64,000 nt of DNA from G965216905 sp965216905 (GTDB taxonomy: Bacteria; Actinomycetota; Acidimicrobiia; Spongiisociales; ZC4RG35), in the NCBI GenBank assembly GCA_965216905.1, contig OZ244213.1, positions 930,001 through 994,000 on the forward strand. Reading direction: 5' to 3'. Positions within the stretch are counted from its first letter, which is position 1, and every line of letters starts with the position of its first letter. Below, piece after piece: positions 8,034 to 16,882 of the stretch. The notes beneath the pieces were generated by a model. That model searched no databases. It saw only the letters and a list, made by a program, of their open reading frames with translations, and was not told where the DNA came from. The translations under genes and the position numbers were made by a program.

Positions 8034-8825
8034 TCATCGCGGCGCGATCGCCACCACCTCGCCGTGCAGAAACGCGAAGAAGGGATGGTCGGCCGCGGCC
8101 CACGCTCGCCAACCCTCGACCAGGTCTTCGAGCCCGGCCCGATCGATCCTCCCCGTCTCGACCGCCATCCGGCCGAGTCGGCCCCGAAGCAACCGATCGA
8201 TCCACAAATCCCGCCACGCGGCGACGCGATCGGAGTCTGCATACGTCCATGTCGACGTGGTGACATCGACGATCTCGAACCCACTCTCGATGACCCAGCC
8301 CGCCAAGAACCGGCCGGCGTACGGCTCGCCGCCCACCTCACGCGCAACTTCGACGTACAGATCCCGCCACTGATCGAGCGCGGGGATGGCGGGACTGTGC
8401 ACCATCGTGCCGTAGTCGGCGTCACGAACCGCCAGCAGCCCTCCCGGCCGAAGCACGCGTCGAGCCTCGGCCAGGGCGGCGGGCCGATCGGCGACGTGTT
8501 GGAGTACCTGGTGGGCGTACACGACGTCAAAGACCCCATCCGCAAAAGGGAGTGTGGTCAGGTCACCGACCATCCACCGCACTCGCTCGGCGCGGTCGAG
8601 ACGACGGGCGGCGGCGATCGCCTCCGCGGAGGCGTCGAGCCCGACGACGGCACCGACCACCTCGGCGAGGTCGAGCGTGATGGAGCCGGGCCCGCATCCC
8701 ACATCCAAGAGTCGAGCATCCGGATCGAGGTGTTCGAGGAGAAACGCAGCGGAGTCCCGGGCCGTCCGCCGGCCGTGGTCGGCGATCACCGAACCCGAGT
8801 GCCCATGGACGTACCGATGCCGCAT
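8034..8825 (-). CDS. Class I SAM-dependent methyltransferase
   Basis: 263 residues. The SAM-binding glycine loop LLDVGCGPGSITLDLA lies near residues 38-53, followed by GLDASAEAI (acidic residue for the ribose), GDLTTLPFADGVFDVVYAHQVLQH and RVLRPGGLLAVRD. This is the UbiE/Methyltransf_11 type. The start at 8825 was chosen because the conserved part begins directly after it; more upstream codons would overlap the divergent DUF427 gene. Methyl acceptor unknown. Confidence 0.8.
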   Translation of the reverse strand: MRHRYVHGHSGSVIADHGRRTARDSAAFLLEHLDPDARLLDVGCGPGSITLDLAEVVGAVVGLDASAEAIAAARRLDRAERVRWMVGDLTTLPFADGVFDVVYAHQVLQHVADRPAALAEARRVLRPGGLLAVRDADYGTMVHSPAIPALDQWRDLYVEVAREVGGEPYAGRFLAGWVIESGFEIVDVTTSTWTYADSDRVAAWRDLWIDRLLRGRLGRMAVETGRIDRAGLEDLVEGWRAWAAADHPFFAFLHGEVVAIAPR

Positions 8826-8907
8826 CGGACCAGTGTCGCGCGAAGATGAGGAATGGTCGGCAGCGGACGCCGGTTGGCTGTCGAGAACGCCGACGAGAGA
8901 AGGAACC

Positions 8908-9678
8908 ATGCCTGCTACCTCGTACGCGCCACCCGTCGTGGCGAAGAACCACACTCAGCCGGTGCCGCAGCGCGTCCGGGCCACCCTTGGAGGCGAGACG
9001 GTGCTCGACTCGGTGAGCACGATCTACGTCTGGGAGCATCCCTACTTCCCGCAGTTCTACGTACCGGCGACGGACGTGCGGACTGAGTTCCTCACCGACG
9101 ACCGCCAGACAATCGAAACCGACCAGGGGACCGCCGCCGTTCAAACGCTCGCGGTGGGCGGCGACACTCGCCGGGGAGCGGCGAGGCTGCTGACCTCCTC
9201 ACCGATCGACGGTCTGGCGATGACGTACCGCTTCGACTGGGACGCCCTCGACCGGTGGTTCGAGGAGGACGAGGAGGTGTTCGTTCATCCCCGAAGCCCG
9301 TTCGTTCGGGTCGACGCACTCCGATCTCGCCGAGCGGTCCGCGTGGAGATCGACGGTGTGGTGCTGGCGGAATCGGAAGCTCCCATCATGCTCTTCGAGA
9401 CCGGTCTGCCGACCCGTTTCTATCTCGAGAAGACCGACATCGACTGGTCGAATCTCACCCCGACCGACACGGTGACGGCCTGCCCCTACAAGGGGACGAC
9501 CTCCGAGTATTGGACGGCGACGGTCGGCGACCGGGTAGTGACCGACGTGGCCTGGTCCTACGACTTCCCAACCCGGGAAGTCCTTCCCATCGCCGGTCGA
9601 GTGGCGTTCTACAACGAGAAAGTCGACATCCTTCTCGACGGCACGAAGTTGGACCGACCCCGGCTTCCCGGCGGTTGA
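8908..9678 (+). CDS. Tandem DUF427 domain protein
   Basis: 256 residues from an ATG preceded by AGAGAAGG. Two DUF427 modules can be seen: a shorter N-terminal one (about 18-60, VRATLGGETVLDS ... YVWEHPYFPQFYVP) and a complete C-terminal one (about 145-245) with VRVEIDGVVLAES, FYLEKTDIDW, CPYKG and EVLPIAGRVAFY. DUF427 folds are beta-barrels found in actinobacteria and fungi with no proven activity. The next gene starts 2 bases after its stop, so the two are probably co-transcribed. Confidence 0.75.
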   Translation: MPATSYAPPVVAKNHTQPVPQRVRATLGGETVLDSVSTIYVWEHPYFPQFYVPATDVRTEFLTDDRQTIETDQGTAAVQTLAVGGDTRRGAARLLTSSPIDGLAMTYRFDWDALDRWFEEDEEVFVHPRSPFVRVDALRSRRAVRVEIDGVVLAESEAPIMLFETGLPTRFYLEKTDIDWSNLTPTDTVTACPYKGTTSEYWTATVGDRVVTDVAWSYDFPTREVLPIAGRVAFYNEKVDILLDGTKLDRPRLPGG

Positions 9679-9680
9679 CC

Positions 9681-10373
9681 GTGCAGATCGAGACCCCCGA
9701 GATGACCGACACCGAGTTGATCTATGTCGGCGATCCGATGTGCTCGTGGTGTTGGGGAATCGCTCCGGCGATCGACGAAATCCGACGGCGTCGCCCCGAA
9801 CTCCCGCTGCGCATCGTGGTCGGTGGGCTTCGACCCGGCGCGGCGGCGGAACCGATGACAGACCGGATGGCGGACTTCCTCGAGCATCATTGGCGGCAGG
9901 TGGAAGCCCGCTCGGGGCAGCCGTTCGACCATTCGGTGCTTCGGCGGCGGGATTGGACGTATGACACCGAGACACCATGCCGGGCGGTGGTGACGATACG
10001 GGAGCTGTATCCTGGCCGTGAGTGGGAGATGTTCAAGCGGCTTCAGCGCGCCTTCTACGCCGAGGACATGGTCGTGTCCGACCCGTCGGTGTATCCCGAG
10101 CTCGTCCGGGCGATGGAGGGGATCGACGCCGAGGCCTTCCTGGCGACCTTTGCCAGCGAGTCGGCCATCAAGGCGACGTGGGCGGACTTCTCACTCGCCC
10201 GCAGCTGGGGGATCAACGGTTTCCCGACGGTCGTGGTGCGCACCGGCGAGAAGGGTCGGCTCGTGGCTTCCGGCTACGCCAACGCCGACGATCTCGAGAT
10301 GGCACTCGAGCCGATCATCGGCCCGGCTCATCGCCCTGCCGGCGACGTTTGCGAGCCGGACACGCCGTGCTGA
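9681..10373 (+). CDS. DsbA-family thioredoxin-like protein with CSWCWG motif
   Basis: 230 residues from GTG 9681; ATG 9702 is an equally possible start. The active-site pair is visible in DPMCSWCWGIAP near residue 20, and the cis-Pro loop in GINGFPTVVV near 185, with a long alpha-helical insertion between them. There is no signal peptide, so it is probably cytosolic, like the FrnE/SpxH-type DsbA relatives rather than periplasmic DsbA. The C-terminal 46 bases overlap the oppositely oriented ECF S-component gene. Confidence 0.75.
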   Translation: MQIETPEMTDTELIYVGDPMCSWCWGIAPAIDEIRRRRPELPLRIVVGGLRPGAAAEPMTDRMADFLEHHWRQVEARSGQPFDHSVLRRRDWTYDTETPCRAVVTIRELYPGREWEMFKRLQRAFYAEDMVVSDPSVYPELVRAMEGIDAEAFLATFASESAIKATWADFSLARSWGINGFPTVVVRTGEKGRLVASGYANADDLEMALEPIIGPAHRPAGDVCEPDTPC

Positions 10374-11170
10374 GCCTCCGGTGAGAACTCCCCGGCGACA
10401 CCGAATGCGGCTCGGTGTGATGCTCGCCGGAGGATGCGAAGGGTGGGCCGGCCGAGCGTCAGGATCAGCCCGGCGGTGGTGATGACCCTTCCAACGTCCC
10501 ACCCGAGACTGGTGGTGAGGTCGAAGATGAGAAACCGCCGGAGGTTGTCGAGTATGGGAGCGCCGGCAACGAAGGAGATCTGGGTGTCGGCTCCCAGGGT
10601 GAACGGCCAGAACGAGAGGTTCATGCCCAGCCCGAAGAGCAACGCCGACACCGCACCGAAAGCCGCCAGCATCCACCGCTCCCACCGCTCGGAGACCGGG
10701 GGCAGCAGCCCGGCACCGAACGCGATCCACGAGGCACCGAGCATCTGAAAAGGGAGCCAGGGACCGACTCCGGCGGTCAGGAGCGCCGAGGCGAACATCG
10801 TGGTCGACCCGAGCACGAACCCGAATCCCGGTCCGAACACACGACCTCCGAGGATGAGCAGAAAGAAGACCGGTTCGACGCCGGCCATACCCGCACCCAG
10901 CGGTCGAAGGCCGGCACCCAGGGCCGACAGCACCCCGAGCATCGCCACGGACTTGGCATCCATGCCACCGTCGCCGAACTGCGCGACGACGATGGCGATC
11001 AGGACGGGAATCGTCAACGCAAAGACGAGCGGGGCATCTTCGACATGCTGCAACCCCGACCCCGGGTTCATGAGCAGCGGCCACCCGAACGCGACGACCG
11101 TCAGCACCCCCGCAACCGCCAGGTACAGACGACTCCGACGCCCGACGGCGACCACCGGCGGGAGCGTCAT
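10328..11170 (-). CDS. ECF transporter substrate-binding membrane subunit (S component), probable B12
   Basis: 280 residues with about six hydrophobic segments (LYLAVAGVLTVVAFGWPLLM, APLVFALTIPVLIAIVVAQF, SVAMLGVLSALGAGLRPLG, EPVFFLLILGGRVFGPGFGF and others). This is the S-component layout of energy-coupling factor importers, which bind the vitamin in the membrane. It is the last gene of the riboswitch-led operon and overlaps the ATPase gene by four bases (ATGA). Cobalamin specificity is inferred from the riboswitch and the DUF4430/toroid genes, not from the S sequence. The C-terminal tail of about 25 residues is hydrophilic. Confidence 0.75.
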   Translation of the reverse strand: MTLPPVVAVGRRSRLYLAVAGVLTVVAFGWPLLMNPGSGLQHVEDAPLVFALTIPVLIAIVVAQFGDGGMDAKSVAMLGVLSALGAGLRPLGAGMAGVEPVFFLLILGGRVFGPGFGFVLGSTTMFASALLTAGVGPWLPFQMLGASWIAFGAGLLPPVSERWERWMLAAFGAVSALLFGLGMNLSFWPFTLGADTQISFVAGAPILDNLRRFLIFDLTTSLGWDVGRVITTAGLILTLGRPTLRILRRASHRAAFGVAGEFSPEAQHGVSGSQTSPAGR

Positions 11171-12768
11171 GAGGCGTCCAAGGCTTCGGCCACCTGCTCG
11201 ACGGTGAGCCAGGGCTGAGGCGCCAGCACCTTCGCCACCTGCGGAGCGAACGCCGGCGAAGCGAGCAGCACCTCACCGGTGGGTCCGTCGGCGACCACCT
11301 CGCCCTCCGACATGACCACCACGCGGTCGGACACCAACGCCGCGAACTCGACATCGTGCGTCGAGACCAGCACGCCTCGACCGTCGCCGGCCAGCCGGCG
11401 GAGGGCACGGCGGAGGGAGTCCTTGGCCCGGTAGTCGAGGCCTCGGGTCGGTTCGTCCAGCAGCATCACCGCCGGGCAGGACGCGAGCTGGATCGCCAGG
11501 ACCAACGCCAGCCGTTGACCTTCCGACAGGTCTCGAGGGTGGCTTTCGAGGGGAATGCCGTCCACGAGTGTCGCCAGGAGGCGACCGGCCGTTCCGGGTG
11601 TGGCTCCGGCGTCGATGTCTGCCTGCTGGAGCTCGGCTTCGACCGTTTCGAGAAAGAGGATGTCGGTGGGGTTGTGAGGAACCAGCCCCACTCCCCCTGC
11701 CGGATCCGGTCCGGGGAGGTCGTCCGGCTCCGGGAGCGAAACCGACCCGGCATGGCGGGGTCCGCCCCCGTGGAGCGCCCACAGCAGTGAGGTCTTCCCG
11801 GCTCCGTTCCGACCCATCAGACACACAACCTCGCCCGCCGCGACCGACACGTCGACCGCTCCCACTGCGACGCGGCCACCATGCCGGACCGTCACGCCTG
11901 TCGCTTCGAGTCGCACCCGACCGCCACGCCCGTCGAAGGGGATGGAGGGGGTGAGGCCGGACAGCTGCGTGCGGAGCGCTCCGGCGCGCCGTCGAGCGTC
12001 ACGCACCGACGTCGGGAGCGGTCTCCAATCGGCGAGACGACCCAACTCCACCACCGGGGGAGCGATGTCGGATGACTCCAGGCGCTCCGCCGGAGGGCCG
12101 CTCTCCACCTCCCCTCGCCGGCTCATCGTGACGATTCCGTCGGCGTACTGGATGACCCGCTCCAGCCGGTGCTCGGAGGCCAGCACCGTCACTCCGAGGT
12201 CGTGCACGATCCGCACGAGCGCCGCCAACACCTCCTCGGCGGCCGTCGGATCCAATGCGGAGGTCGGCTCGTCCAGCACCAGAACCCGGGGATGGGCGGT
12301 GAACACCGAACCGATGGCCACCCGCTGCTGCTCACCGGCGGACAGCGCCGCCAGCGACCGTCGCCGCAGACCGGCGAGGCCCAGCAGATCCAATGCCTCT
12401 TCCACCCGGGTACGCATCGTGTTCTGGCCGACGGCGAGCTGTTCCAGCACATAGGCGAGTTCGTCCTCCACGGTGTCGGTCACGAAGCCCGCGCTTGGAT
12501 CCTGGGCTACGAACCCCACCAGGTCCGCGAACTCGCGTGGGGGGTGGGATGCCGTATCCCTCCCTTCGACCGTGATGCGGCCATGCAGGGTCCCGCCGGT
12601 GAATCGAGGCATCAACCCGTTGACCGCGCTCAAGAGCGTGGACTTCCCGCATCCCGTGGGACCCGTCACCACCCACAGCTCCCCTTCGGGGATGGCGAGG
12701 TCGACGTCGACGAAGACGGGTGCAGCCGTGTCGCGGTAGCGAGCGGTGGCCGATTCGAATCGAATCAT
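11167..12768 (-). CDS. Fused dual ATPase of ECF transporter (EcfA-EcfA')
   Basis: 533 residues containing two ABC ATPase domains. First: Walker A GPTGCGKST (36-44), signature LSAGEQQR (about 143-150), Walker B VLVLDEPTSALDP. Second: Walker A GRNGAGKTS (319-327), signature LSEGQRLAL, Walker B VMLLDEPTRGLD. Both look intact. In ECF importers the two ATPases drive toppling of the S component through EcfT. Start at 12768 gives ATGA overlap with the EcfT gene, and its stop overlaps the S gene likewise, so the three subunits are translationally coupled. Confidence 0.85.
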   Translation of the reverse strand: MIRFESATARYRDTAAPVFVDVDLAIPEGELWVVTGPTGCGKSTLLSAVNGLMPRFTGGTLHGRITVEGRDTASHPPREFADLVGFVAQDPSAGFVTDTVEDELAYVLEQLAVGQNTMRTRVEEALDLLGLAGLRRRSLAALSAGEQQRVAIGSVFTAHPRVLVLDEPTSALDPTAAEEVLAALVRIVHDLGVTVLASEHRLERVIQYADGIVTMSRRGEVESGPPAERLESSDIAPPVVELGRLADWRPLPTSVRDARRRAGALRTQLSGLTPSIPFDGRGGRVRLEATGVTVRHGGRVAVGAVDVSVAAGEVVCLMGRNGAGKTSLLWALHGGGPRHAGSVSLPEPDDLPGPDPAGGVGLVPHNPTDILFLETVEAELQQADIDAGATPGTAGRLLATLVDGIPLESHPRDLSEGQRLALVLAIQLASCPAVMLLDEPTRGLDYRAKDSLRRALRRLAGDGRGVLVSTHDVEFAALVSDRVVVMSEGEVVADGPTGEVLLASPAFAPQVAKVLAPQPWLTVEQVAEALDAS

Positions 12769-13922
12769 GCCGTCGACCTCGCGTGGCCGCGCCCCAGCAC
12801 GGCCGGATCCGGATTCGCTTCGACCGTGGCAGCCGCCGTCGGGAGCGTCGGGCTCACCCAGGCAGGCAGCATCGCCGCCAGCACCCCCGTGGCCGCCATC
12901 GCCGGAAGCGGCGGCCACTGCAGGGGAACGACCGGCGGAAACACCGACGCCCGATCGACCACCGCGACCCATCCAACGAGAATCGCGGCCACGGCACCAC
13001 ACGACACGACCGCCCACTCGGGCGCGCCCCACGGGTCCGGTCGGTACCGGGTGACCACGACCCGATCACCGGCCATCCGCAGTCCGATGACCGCGGCGAT
13101 CACGCCGACGGCCAGAGTGGGTATCCCCAGCACCGGCGGCGCCGTCCCGTCGAGGAATCCGTACAGACCGACCGCCATGCCACCCACACCGACGAACGTG
13201 GCGATCGCGGCCGACCGACCTCGGCGTCCGGTGGCCGGGCCGACCCGGCCGTAGCCGCGAACGTCCATGGCGGCGGCCAACGCCAGCGATCGACCGATGG
13301 CATCCTCGAGCACCGGGACGAGGACCCGCCGGAGCCGGTCGGCGCGACGGGCGGGGCGTCCCCGCAGCCGTTGCGCTCGGCGGACGCGGAACACGCTGTC
13401 GACGATCTGCGGTGCCAGCGAGACCGCCACCGTGAGCGCCGCTCCCACTTCGTGCAGTGCCCGGGGGGCGGCCCGCAGGAGGCGGCGGGGGTTGGCGAGG
13501 GTGTTGGCGGCGCCGATGCAGACCAGCAGCACCGCCAGGCGGAGGCCGTCGGAGAGTGCCGCCAACAGCGACTCGACCGTGACCACTCCTCCGACCTGCA
13601 CCCCCGCTGCCCAGTCGGGAAGCGGCAGGCTCGGGAGGCGAAGGATGACGTGGTGGCCCAGAGCACCACCGAACACGGCACGAAACAGCACGCGCAAGCC
13701 GATGATCAGGACTCCCAGCCGCAGGTACAGGGCATGACCTCGCGCCCACGGCGCATCGGATCGGCGGGCGGCGACCACGGTGACGACCACGCCGGCGATG
13801 AGGAGCAGGAGCCAGGGGTTCGACGTCCGGCTGGCGGCGACCGCCAGGCCCAGCGCCCAGAGCCACCAGGCGACGGGATGGAGTTCGCGAGGCAACCACG
13901 AAGCCGGGGAACGAGACCTCAT
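12765..13922 (-). CDS. ECF transporter transmembrane subunit (EcfT/CbiQ-like)
   Basis: 385 residues. A multi-spanning N-terminal part (HPVAWWLWALGLAVAA, PWLLLLIAGVVVTVVAA) is followed by cytoplasmic coupling helices with RRAQRLRGRP and the AMDVRGYGR motif (the Ala-Arg-Gly coupling signature of EcfT/CbiQ). About 100 extra residues with further hydrophobic stretches follow the canonical domain, so it is longer than the usual 250-280. One base separates it from the upstream surface-protein gene. Confidence 0.8.
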   Translation of the reverse strand: MRSRSPASWLPRELHPVAWWLWALGLAVAASRTSNPWLLLLIAGVVVTVVAARRSDAPWARGHALYLRLGVLIIGLRVLFRAVFGGALGHHVILRLPSLPLPDWAAGVQVGGVVTVESLLAALSDGLRLAVLLVCIGAANTLANPRRLLRAAPRALHEVGAALTVAVSLAPQIVDSVFRVRRAQRLRGRPARRADRLRRVLVPVLEDAIGRSLALAAAMDVRGYGRVGPATGRRGRSAAIATFVGVGGMAVGLYGFLDGTAPPVLGIPTLAVGVIAAVIGLRMAGDRVVVTRYRPDPWGAPEWAVVSCGAVAAILVGWVAVVDRASVFPPVVPLQWPPLPAMAATGVLAAMLPAWVSPTLPTAAATVEANPDPAVLGRGHARSTA

Positions 13923-13923
13923 C

Positions 13924-14841
<918 letters not shown>

Positions 14842-14848
14842 CGCTCCC

Positions 14849-16354
14849 CTAGAAGCCCCGGCTTCGGTACAGGAACGCCGCCATCTGCCCCCGCGTCACC
14901 GGATCATCCGGACAGAAACGATCATTCACCGGCGGATTACACCCACGAGTGATCCCCACACCCGCCAGCCACTCGATATCCGACACGAACACCGAGCCGG
15001 CCGCATCCACGAACGGCTCCACCGGCGTCCCCACCATGTCATCGAACGCCCGATGCAGGAACGCCGCCATCTGCCCCCGCGTCACCGGATCATCCGGACA
15101 GAAACGATCATTCACCGGCGGATTACACCCACGAGTGATCCCCACACCCGCCAGCCACTCGATATCCGACACGAACACCGAGCCGGCCGCATCCACGAAC
15201 GGCTCCACCGGCGTCCCCACCATGTCATCGAACGCCCGATGCAGGAACGCCGCCATCTGCCCCCGCGTCACCGGATTATCCGGACAGAAACGATCATTCA
15301 CCGGCGGATTACACCCACGAGTGATCCCCGCACCTCCCAGCCAGGCGATCTCTTCTCCGAATGGATGGTCTGACGGCACGTCGGCGAACTCGACGCCCAT
15401 GGGTTCGGGCGCCTCCAACTCGAGGAATGACCCCGCAACCAAACCGGGAACGACCTGGAGCGTGGCAAACCCATTCGATTCCGGGTCTCCCGGCAACCAG
15501 CGAAACGCACCGGCATCGGGCCCGTCGGCCAGTTGGAGGGTCAGCAGGAATTCGGCAGCGTCATCGGCGGCGGCGTTCCGTCCGGTGGCCCGAAGAGCCT
15601 GGGCGGCGATGGCGGTGCTGTTGGCGTTGGCGCCCTGGCCGGAGGCGATCGAACCGTCGGGCGCCTGGTTCGAGGCCAGCCAACCGGTGGCGAGTCCGGC
15701 CTCTACCTCGAGGCCCGCCGCCAACAGCGCCAGCGCGGCCAGTCCCGTGGAGTCGGGGTCCTCACCACCCGGCAGGACGGGGCAGGTGCCGTCGAACTGG
15801 AATGCACCATCGGCACACTGTCGTTCGGCCAGCCACACCGATGCCTCTTCCGGCACGCCACCGGGCGTCGTGGCCAGCCCGAGGACCGCCAGTGACTGGG
15901 TGAACACGTTGGGACCGCTGAAGTCGTCTGGGAAGGCCCCGTCGACGCCCATCCGTTCGAGCACCTCCATTGCCAGGTCCCGTCCAGCGACGATCTCGTC
16001 GGCTCCGTCGCCGGCGATGGCGGCGGCCAGCAGCACCTTGCCCGCCGCGGCGGCATTGATCGTGCCCTCCGATCCCACGTAGTCGGAGGTCCCGACCAGC
16101 AAGTCCTCGTATGCCGAGTCGAAGGCATCGGCCTGCGTCCCGGCTGCGGCCAGCGCGAACATGACGTCTGCCCGAGACCCGACCGCGCCGAACAAGTCGA
16201 AGGACGGTTCGGCAGCCTCGAGCTCGGCGGCGATCCACTCGGCCGCCGCCTCGGCGGCGGGCTGAACATGGGCATCCGCGCCTGCGGCGGACGGAGGTAG
16301 GACGAGCACCATCAACGTGGCGACGAGTGCAGTGAGCGTTCGGATTCGGGGCAT
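14849..16354 (-). CDS. Secreted alpha/alpha-toroid (prenyltransferase/transcobalamin-like) protein with three SLH-like repeats
   Basis: 501 residues: signal peptide (1-27, LVATLMVLVLPPSAAGADA), an all-helical alpha/alpha-toroid region (about 30-320) with repeating motifs WLAERQCADGAFQF, WLASNQAPDGSIAS and LLTLQLADGPDAGAFRW, then three SLH-like repeats (about 327-501) for wall attachment. The Q-x-x-DG pattern is shared by squalene cyclase/prenyltransferase toroids and by the N-terminal domain of intrinsic factor/transcobalamin. Acidic DxDD cyclase motifs are absent, so a binding role is more likely than catalysis. It is the first gene after the cobalamin riboswitch; SD GAGGAGG at 16359-16365 can be sequestered. 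Confidence 0.75.
   Translation of the reverse strand: MPRIRTLTALVATLMVLVLPPSAAGADAHVQPAAEAAAEWIAAELEAAEPSFDLFGAVGSRADVMFALAAAGTQADAFDSAYEDLLVGTSDYVGSEGTINAAAAGKVLLAAAIAGDGADEIVAGRDLAMEVLERMGVDGAFPDDFSGPNVFTQSLAVLGLATTPGGVPEEASVWLAERQCADGAFQFDGTCPVLPGGEDPDSTGLAALALLAAGLEVEAGLATGWLASNQAPDGSIASGQGANANSTAIAAQALRATGRNAAADDAAEFLLTLQLADGPDAGAFRWLPGDPESNGFATLQVVPGLVAGSFLELEAPEPMGVEFADVPSDHPFGEEIAWLGGAGITRGCNPPVNDRFCPDNPVTRGQMAAFLHRAFDDMVGTPVEPFVDAAGSVFVSDIEWLAGVGITRGCNPPVNDRFCPDDPVTRGQMAAFLHRAFDDMVGTPVEPFVDAAGSVFVSDIEWLAGVGITRGCNPPVNDRFCPDDPVTRGQMAAFLYRSRGF
14871..15355 (-). repeat. Near-identical 186-bp tandem repeats encoding SLH-like units
   Basis: Copies begin at 14871, 15057 and 15243 (the last incomplete on the DNA level before it diverges near 15330). 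The 186-bp period equals 62 codons, one SLH-like unit. Copies 1 and 2 match almost base for base, including synonymous positions, and copy 3 differs by few bases, which indicates recent duplication or ongoing conversion. Confidence 0.9.
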
Positions 16355-16358
16355 TGGG

Positions 16359-16432
16359 CCTCCTCGGTTGCGGGTCGGGTGTCGGTCCCGCACGAGGAGG
16401 TGTCGACGCTGAGCCCCGAACCTCGGTGCGGG
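16359..16432 (-). promoter_or_regulatory. Riboswitch expression platform: SD-sequestering hairpin with competing anti-sequestor
   Basis: On the minus strand CCTCCTCGTGCGGG (16400-16387) can pair with CCCGCA (16374-16369) and CGAGGAGG (16366-16359); the second part contains the Shine-Dalgarno GAGGAGG of the toroid gene, giving a 14-bp stem with a two-base bulge. Upstream CCCGCACCGAGG (16432-16421) can pair with the same sequestor strand instead. The two pairings exclude each other, as expected for translational control by the aptamer just upstream. Confidence 0.7.
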
Positions 16433-16465
16433 CTCCCTCCGTAGACCACGACGGACGTAGAGCCT

Positions 16466-16580
16466 GAAGAGCCCACGCAGGTGTTCCGGCTCGCACACCG
16501 TCTCCTCTGGGAGACGTCGTGCCTACGGTTGCGGGTCAGCGCCGGCTTCGGACCGGCTTCCCCCGACGAGGGCTCCATGT
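16466..16580 (-). promoter_or_regulatory. Cobalamin (B12) riboswitch aptamer
   Basis: Read on the minus strand: GAGCCC (16575-16570) closes with GGGCTC (16474-16469) as P1. Inside are the conserved GGGGGAAGCCGGTCCGAAG, then CCGGCGCTGACCCGCAACCG, then a variable hairpin (GTCTCCCAGAGGAGAC) and finally the B12 box GAGCCGGAACACCTGC. This order and these sequences are the AdoCbl-type aptamer as found in actinobacteria. It ends about 110 bases before the first gene of the ECF operon, which it should repress when B12 is plentiful. Confidence 0.9.
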
Positions 16581-16658
16581 CTTGTCAAGGCGACGGCTCG
16601 GTCGCCGCCCGCCACGTTAGACGCGGCGACGACCCGACGCGGTTCGGGTGGGTGGCTC

Positions 16659-16868
16659 TGCACAGTGTGCAGAAGACGCCGTCACGGTGCACTCTCTGCA
16701 CACTGTGCGAGAAGTAGGGCGGCGCTGCACAGTGTGCCGCGGACGCCGTCACGGTGCACTCTCTGCACACTGTGCCAAATGTGGGCGAATCTGCACAGTG
16801 TGCAGGACGGGGGTTGCGGCACATTGTGCACAGGACGACCCGAAACAGCGTGTTGTGCACAGTGTGCG
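16659..16868. repeat. Array of seven dyad 13-mers TGCACAGTGTGCA
   Basis: Sites start at 16659, 16697, 16726, 16764, 16792, 16818 and 16856; two are perfect palindromes with a central base (TGCACA-G-TGTGCA) and the others differ at one to two positions. Spacing is 38, 29, 38, 28, 26 and 38. Sites 1-2 and 3-4 share the same filler GACGCCGTCACGGTGCACTC, so part of the array arose by duplication of a 67-base unit. It occupies the gap between the Sua5 gene stop and the riboswitch leader, where the B12 operon promoter should lie. Function unknown; a protein-binding array is the simplest idea. Confidence 0.85.
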
Positions 16869-16882
16869 GGGACGGGACTCGG

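Noticed and set aside
16659..16868. CRISPR array
   Set aside because: Repeats are 13 bp palindromes with irregular 13-25 base filler that is itself repeated; no cas genes in the window.
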